Shown piece after piece: positions 5,588-8,168 of a stretch of 8,168 bases of DNA. Under the pieces are notes generated by a model. It saw only the letters and a program-made list of their open reading frames with translations. It was not told where the DNA came from and searched no databases. Every line of letters begins with the position of its first letter. Positions within the stretch are counted from its first letter, which is position 1. The translations under genes and the position numbers were made by a program. This DNA is from JBJXHC01 sp964538485. Lineage in GTDB: Bacteria > Bacteroidota > Ignavibacteria > UBA10030 > UBA6906. The stretch lies in the NCBI GenBank assembly GCA_964538485.1, contig CAZIHJ010000123.1, positions 1 to 8,168 on the forward strand, written 5' to 3'.

Positions 5588-7909
5588 ATGACACGGAAGA
5601 ATAAAAAGCACGGGAATCCCGCGACAACGACAGCTGTTGACCCAACGGAATGGCAGTGTATAACTGTCCTTGTTATCTGTGTCGTCGTTTTCTTCGGTCA
5701 GCACTTGCTTGGGAATGCCTTTTTGTGGGAAGACATTTTGCATCACAGTTTCCCATCGGGGAATTTTGCGGCGAGCACTCTCGCCGAGGGAACATTTCCC
5801 CTCTGGAATCCCTATACATTCAACGGCATGCCGTTCTTTGCTGATATTCAAACGGCAGTGCTGTACCTCCCGTTAACCGCGCTTGCCTTCTTTGTCAAGG
5901 ATGGAAGACTCGCATTTTACTGGCTTCAGCTGGTGATCATCCTGCACTATGTGTTGGCCGCGGTAACAATGTTTTACCTTGCGCGGTCATTTCAACTTCG
6001 GAATCTCCCGTCGCTGCTCGCCGGTTTGGCATTCGCATTCTCCGGCTTCATGATTGTGCACGCAATTCACCAACAAGTCGTCACGATGGTTGCCTGGTAT
6101 CCGCTTATCCTGCTCCTGTTCCGCAAATCATTAAGAGAACCCGGTTGGTTCTGGACGATCATCACTGCGCTGCTGCTGGGACACACGGTTCTCACAGGAT
6201 TTCCACAGCTCATCCTGTATTTCTATTTCTTCCTGTTCCTCTTTTTTGCCTTTGAACTCTTGACAACATATCCATTCAAGGAACTTGTTTCGCAAAAGGC
6301 GTTACTCGTAACAGCAAAGGCCGGCACAGTTGTGGTATGCTCCGTTGCATTGATTGCAGTGCAGTTGCTTCCCACGCTTGAGCTGGCACCACTCTCACTG
6401 CGCGCCGCAATCACCTACCAGAAAGCAACCGAGGGACAGATGTCCTGGGGCAACCTGCTGACGCTCGTAATCCCGAAGTTGTTCGGGCAGTCCCAGGCAA
6501 ATAATTACAACTATTGGGGACCCGGGGTGTACTGGTACTTCTGGGAAACCTGCATCTATCAGGGAGCAATCCCGTTGTTCCTTGCGCTGGTGTCCATTGT
6601 CACGATCAAGAAGAATAAGTACGTTTCATTTTTCCTTGGCTTGTCTGTCTTTGCGGTGTTGTTCGGTCTTGGTGATAACTTTTTTCTGCATAAGCTCTTC
6701 TATGATTTTGTCCCGAGGTTCGAGACGTTTCGCGTGCCCGCGCGAATGACCGTATTCCTCGGTCTCTCGGTGGCTCTGCTCTCGGGTTTTGCACTTCAGT
6801 ATCTTCTGTTCGGTGCCGGCGGTGCTGGTATCGCTGCGCGTCTCCGGAAGATCGTGCTGGCCGGATGGGGCGGAGCGCTTCTGTTGTGGATCGGGATAGT
6901 CTCCGGCTCGATGAGTGGTATGTTCCCGTTCATGCGTGATCCGAAAATCATCGCATACCTTACGACGGAAGCCCATGTCGCGGCCCTGATGTTCTCGCTC
7001 TCCGCTCTCGCTGTCTTTCTTTTGCTCAAGCCGTCCCGCTGGACGCGGACTGCATCACTGGGCCTGATGGTGATACTGTTTGTGGATATGTACGTATTTG
7101 GGGCTGCACAGAATCGGTCCGCCGTGAATCCGGAAGAATACTTCAATCGTGCCGGCAACATCATACAGTTTGTCAAGCAACAGGGAACCAACGAGTTCTT
7201 TCGTGTCAATACGCGAAACGAACACGGAATGATTATGGATCGCAATCAGGGAATGCTCAGCCGCATTTATCAACAGGAAGGGTATACGCCCCTCGCGCTG
7301 CAGCGTGTGTTCCCTCCAATGCACTCCAATGACAAGATGCTGGATCTCATGAACGTCAAATACAAAACAGTGACCGATACGGCCCGCAATGGGCTGCGAC
7401 TTGTTGCCTCCGCGTCGTATCGCCCTCGCGCGTTTATCGTGTATGACGTCCGGACCGTTCAGTCGGAGAGTGAGCTTCTTGCGCTTCTTGCAAGCCCGGA
7501 GTTTGATCACCGTACGACCGCCGTTATTGATCAACCGACATCGTTGGAATTCCCGGCCCCCGCAGGAACGCCGACGGGAAGCGTCTCAATCGTTGCATAC
7601 CATAACGAAGAGATCTCCCTGCGAACGGAAACTTCGCACGATGGCTTGCTGGTACTAAGTGAGATCTACTATCCCGGCTGGAAGGCCTACGTCGATGACG
7701 TTGAGACGGAAATACTACGGACTGATTATAATTTGCGCGGGATTCCGGTGAAGAAAGGGTCGAAGAACGTCATCGTCCGATTTGAACCTCAGTCGTTTGC
7801 CTCCGGTCTCAAGATCTCCTTTGCGACACTTGCCATACTTCTTGTCGGGCTTGTCGTGACGTTCAAACAGCGGAATCGTCAATCCTCTCACACTCCCACG
7901 GAAGGATAG
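5588..7909 (+). CDS. YfhO-family multi-spanning membrane protein, GT-C-like glycosyltransferase
   Basis: This is a 773-residue protein with about 14 predicted membrane segments, one near residue 25, most between 88 and 506, and a last one at about 740-758. Family hallmarks are PLWNPYTFNGMPFFADIQTAV (71-91) in the first outer loop, ETFRVPARMTVF (379-390), and the C-terminal PGWKAYVDDVETEILRTDYNLRGIPV (696-721) ahead of the last helix. The first loop also has acidic E48-D49, a position where GT-C enzymes keep a catalytic acid. In Gram-positive bacteria YfhO works with a CsbB-type GT2, which makes polyprenyl-phosphate sugar, and transfers that sugar onto lipoteichoic acid outside the membrane. 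A similar use on an envelope glycan here is inference. The soluble region at about 510-735 would face the periplasm. The ATG is 20 bases after the methyltransferase stop, without a clear Shine-Dalgarno. A GT2 gene follows after two bases, which fits the YfhO-GT2 partnership. Confidence 0.85.
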   Translation: MTRKNKKHGNPATTTAVDPTEWQCITVLVICVVVFFGQHLLGNAFLWEDILHHSFPSGNFAASTLAEGTFPLWNPYTFNGMPFFADIQTAVLYLPLTALAFFVKDGRLAFYWLQLVIILHYVLAAVTMFYLARSFQLRNLPSLLAGLAFAFSGFMIVHAIHQQVVTMVAWYPLILLLFRKSLREPGWFWTIITALLLGHTVLTGFPQLILYFYFFLFLFFAFELLTTYPFKELVSQKALLVTAKAGTVVVCSVALIAVQLLPTLELAPLSLRAAITYQKATEGQMSWGNLLTLVIPKLFGQSQANNYNYWGPGVYWYFWETCIYQGAIPLFLALVSIVTIKKNKYVSFFLGLSVFAVLFGLGDNFFLHKLFYDFVPRFETFRVPARMTVFLGLSVALLSGFALQYLLFGAGGAGIAARLRKIVLAGWGGALLLWIGIVSGSMSGMFPFMRDPKIIAYLTTEAHVAALMFSLSALAVFLLLKPSRWTRTASLGLMVILFVDMYVFGAAQNRSAVNPEEYFNRAGNIIQFVKQQGTNEFFRVNTRNEHGMIMDRNQGMLSRIYQQEGYTPLALQRVFPPMHSNDKMLDLMNVKYKTVTDTARNGLRLVASASYRPRAFIVYDVRTVQSESELLALLASPEFDHRTTAVIDQPTSLEFPAPAGTPTGSVSIVAYHNEEISLRTETSHDGLLVLSEIYYPGWKAYVDDVETEILRTDYNLRGIPVKKGSKNVIVRFEPQSFASGLKISFATLAILLVGLVVTFKQRNRQSSHTPTEG
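7900..7906 (+). promoter_or_regulatory. ribosome binding site deciding the GTG start of the second GT2
   Basis: GGAAGGA lies five bases before the GTG at 7912-7914 and overlaps the last codons of the YfhO gene. It supports the non-ATG start, since no in-frame ATG occurs before the core GT2 motifs. Confidence 0.6.
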
Positions 7910-7911
7910 CC

Positions 7912-8168
7912 GTGTATTCAATCATCATTCCAATTTATAATGAGGAAGAAAATCTCCCGGAGCTGCATAATCGTCTTGGTGCTGCGACGGCGGGATTCGA
8001 TCAACCCTTTGAAGTGATTCTGGTGAACGACGGCAGCAAGGACCGGTCCGCATCGCTGATGAAGGAAATCCATCTCAAGGATCCCCGATTCAAGATCATC
8101 AGCTTCTCCAGGAACTTCGGCCATCAGATTGCAATCTCTGCGGGTATCGACCACGCTTCCGGTGATGC
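7912..8168 (+). CDS. family 2 glycosyltransferase, DPM1/CsbB-like (5' part only)
   Basis: The frame runs off the right edge after 85 complete codons. Starting from GTG, the protein reads YSIIIPIYNEEENLPELH, then VILVNDGSKDRS at about 36-47, and FSRNFGHQIAISAGIDHASGD at about 65-85. These are the first conserved blocks of the polyprenyl-phosphate sugar synthase branch of GT2; the metal-binding DxD block and any membrane helices lie beyond the window. GTG was chosen because the beta-strand starts directly after it and GGAAGGA precedes it. The YfhO stop is only two bases upstream, so the two genes are very likely co-transcribed. Unlike the GT2 at 1184, it has no low-complexity tail. It probably makes the lipid-linked sugar used by the YfhO-like protein, which is inferred from known pairs. 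Confidence 0.85.
   Translation, partial: MYSIIIPIYNEEENLPELHNRLGAATAGFDQPFEVILVNDGSKDRSASLMKEIHLKDPRFKIISFSRNFGHQIAISAGIDHASGD

Noticed and set aside
1504..7950. A 15-base identity (TATAATGAGGAAGAA) shared by the two GT2 genes, considered as a recombination repeat
   Set aside because: It encodes the conserved Tyr-Asn-Glu-Glu-Glu block of the family, and the flanking bases diverge, so protein constraint and similar codon choice explain it.

Overview
The window is from a bacterium of moderate GC content. The best fit is the Bacteroidota/Ignavibacteriota (FCB) side of the tree. Three observations support this: the first 90 bases encode the end of a protein with a type IX secretion C-terminal sorting signal; both recognisable promoters look like the Bacteroidota type (TTTG, 19-20 bases, TAnnTTTG-like); and several genes lack a clear Shine-Dalgarno sequence. 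A species cannot be named from this sequence.

Layout. Bases 1-90 are the tail of the secreted protein. A Tat-exported ankyrin-repeat protein (91-885, minus strand) converges on it with no bases between the two stop codons. Bases 886-1183 are a divergent intergenic region holding an inverted repeat, a pyrimidine-rich tract with a short 7-mer repeat, and a promoter for the plus-strand genes. From 1184 to the right edge, six plus-strand genes form what looks like an envelope-glycan locus: a membrane-anchored family 2 glycosyltransferase, a family 9 (heptosyltransferase-like) glycosyltransferase, a fatty-acid desaturase-type membrane di-iron enzyme, a zinc-ribbon SAM methyltransferase, a YfhO-like multi-spanning membrane protein, and the start of a second family 2 glycosyltransferase. 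Gaps between these genes are 1-20 bases, except for a 150-base gap before the desaturase that carries its own hairpins and promoter. There are therefore probably two transcription units: 1184-3517, and 3668 to beyond the window.

How the genes may work together. The two family 2 enzymes resemble polyprenyl-phosphate sugar synthases, and YfhO-type proteins are GT-C-like transferases that use such lipid-linked sugars outside the cytoplasmic membrane. The GT9 enzyme, the methyltransferase and the desaturase would extend or modify the glycan or its lipid. This is inferred from families and gene order; no substrate can be read from the sequence. No flippase, polymerase or nucleotide-sugar gene is visible here.

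The most unusual points are: a roughly 98-residue Gln/Pro/Arg-rich tail fused in front of the first GT2, with no internal codon that could serve as a later start; cysteine clusters at both ends of the GT9; a desaturase embedded among glycan genes behind its own promoter; and a promoter overlapped by hairpins. No tRNA, rRNA, CRISPR array, insertion sequence or integrase was seen.
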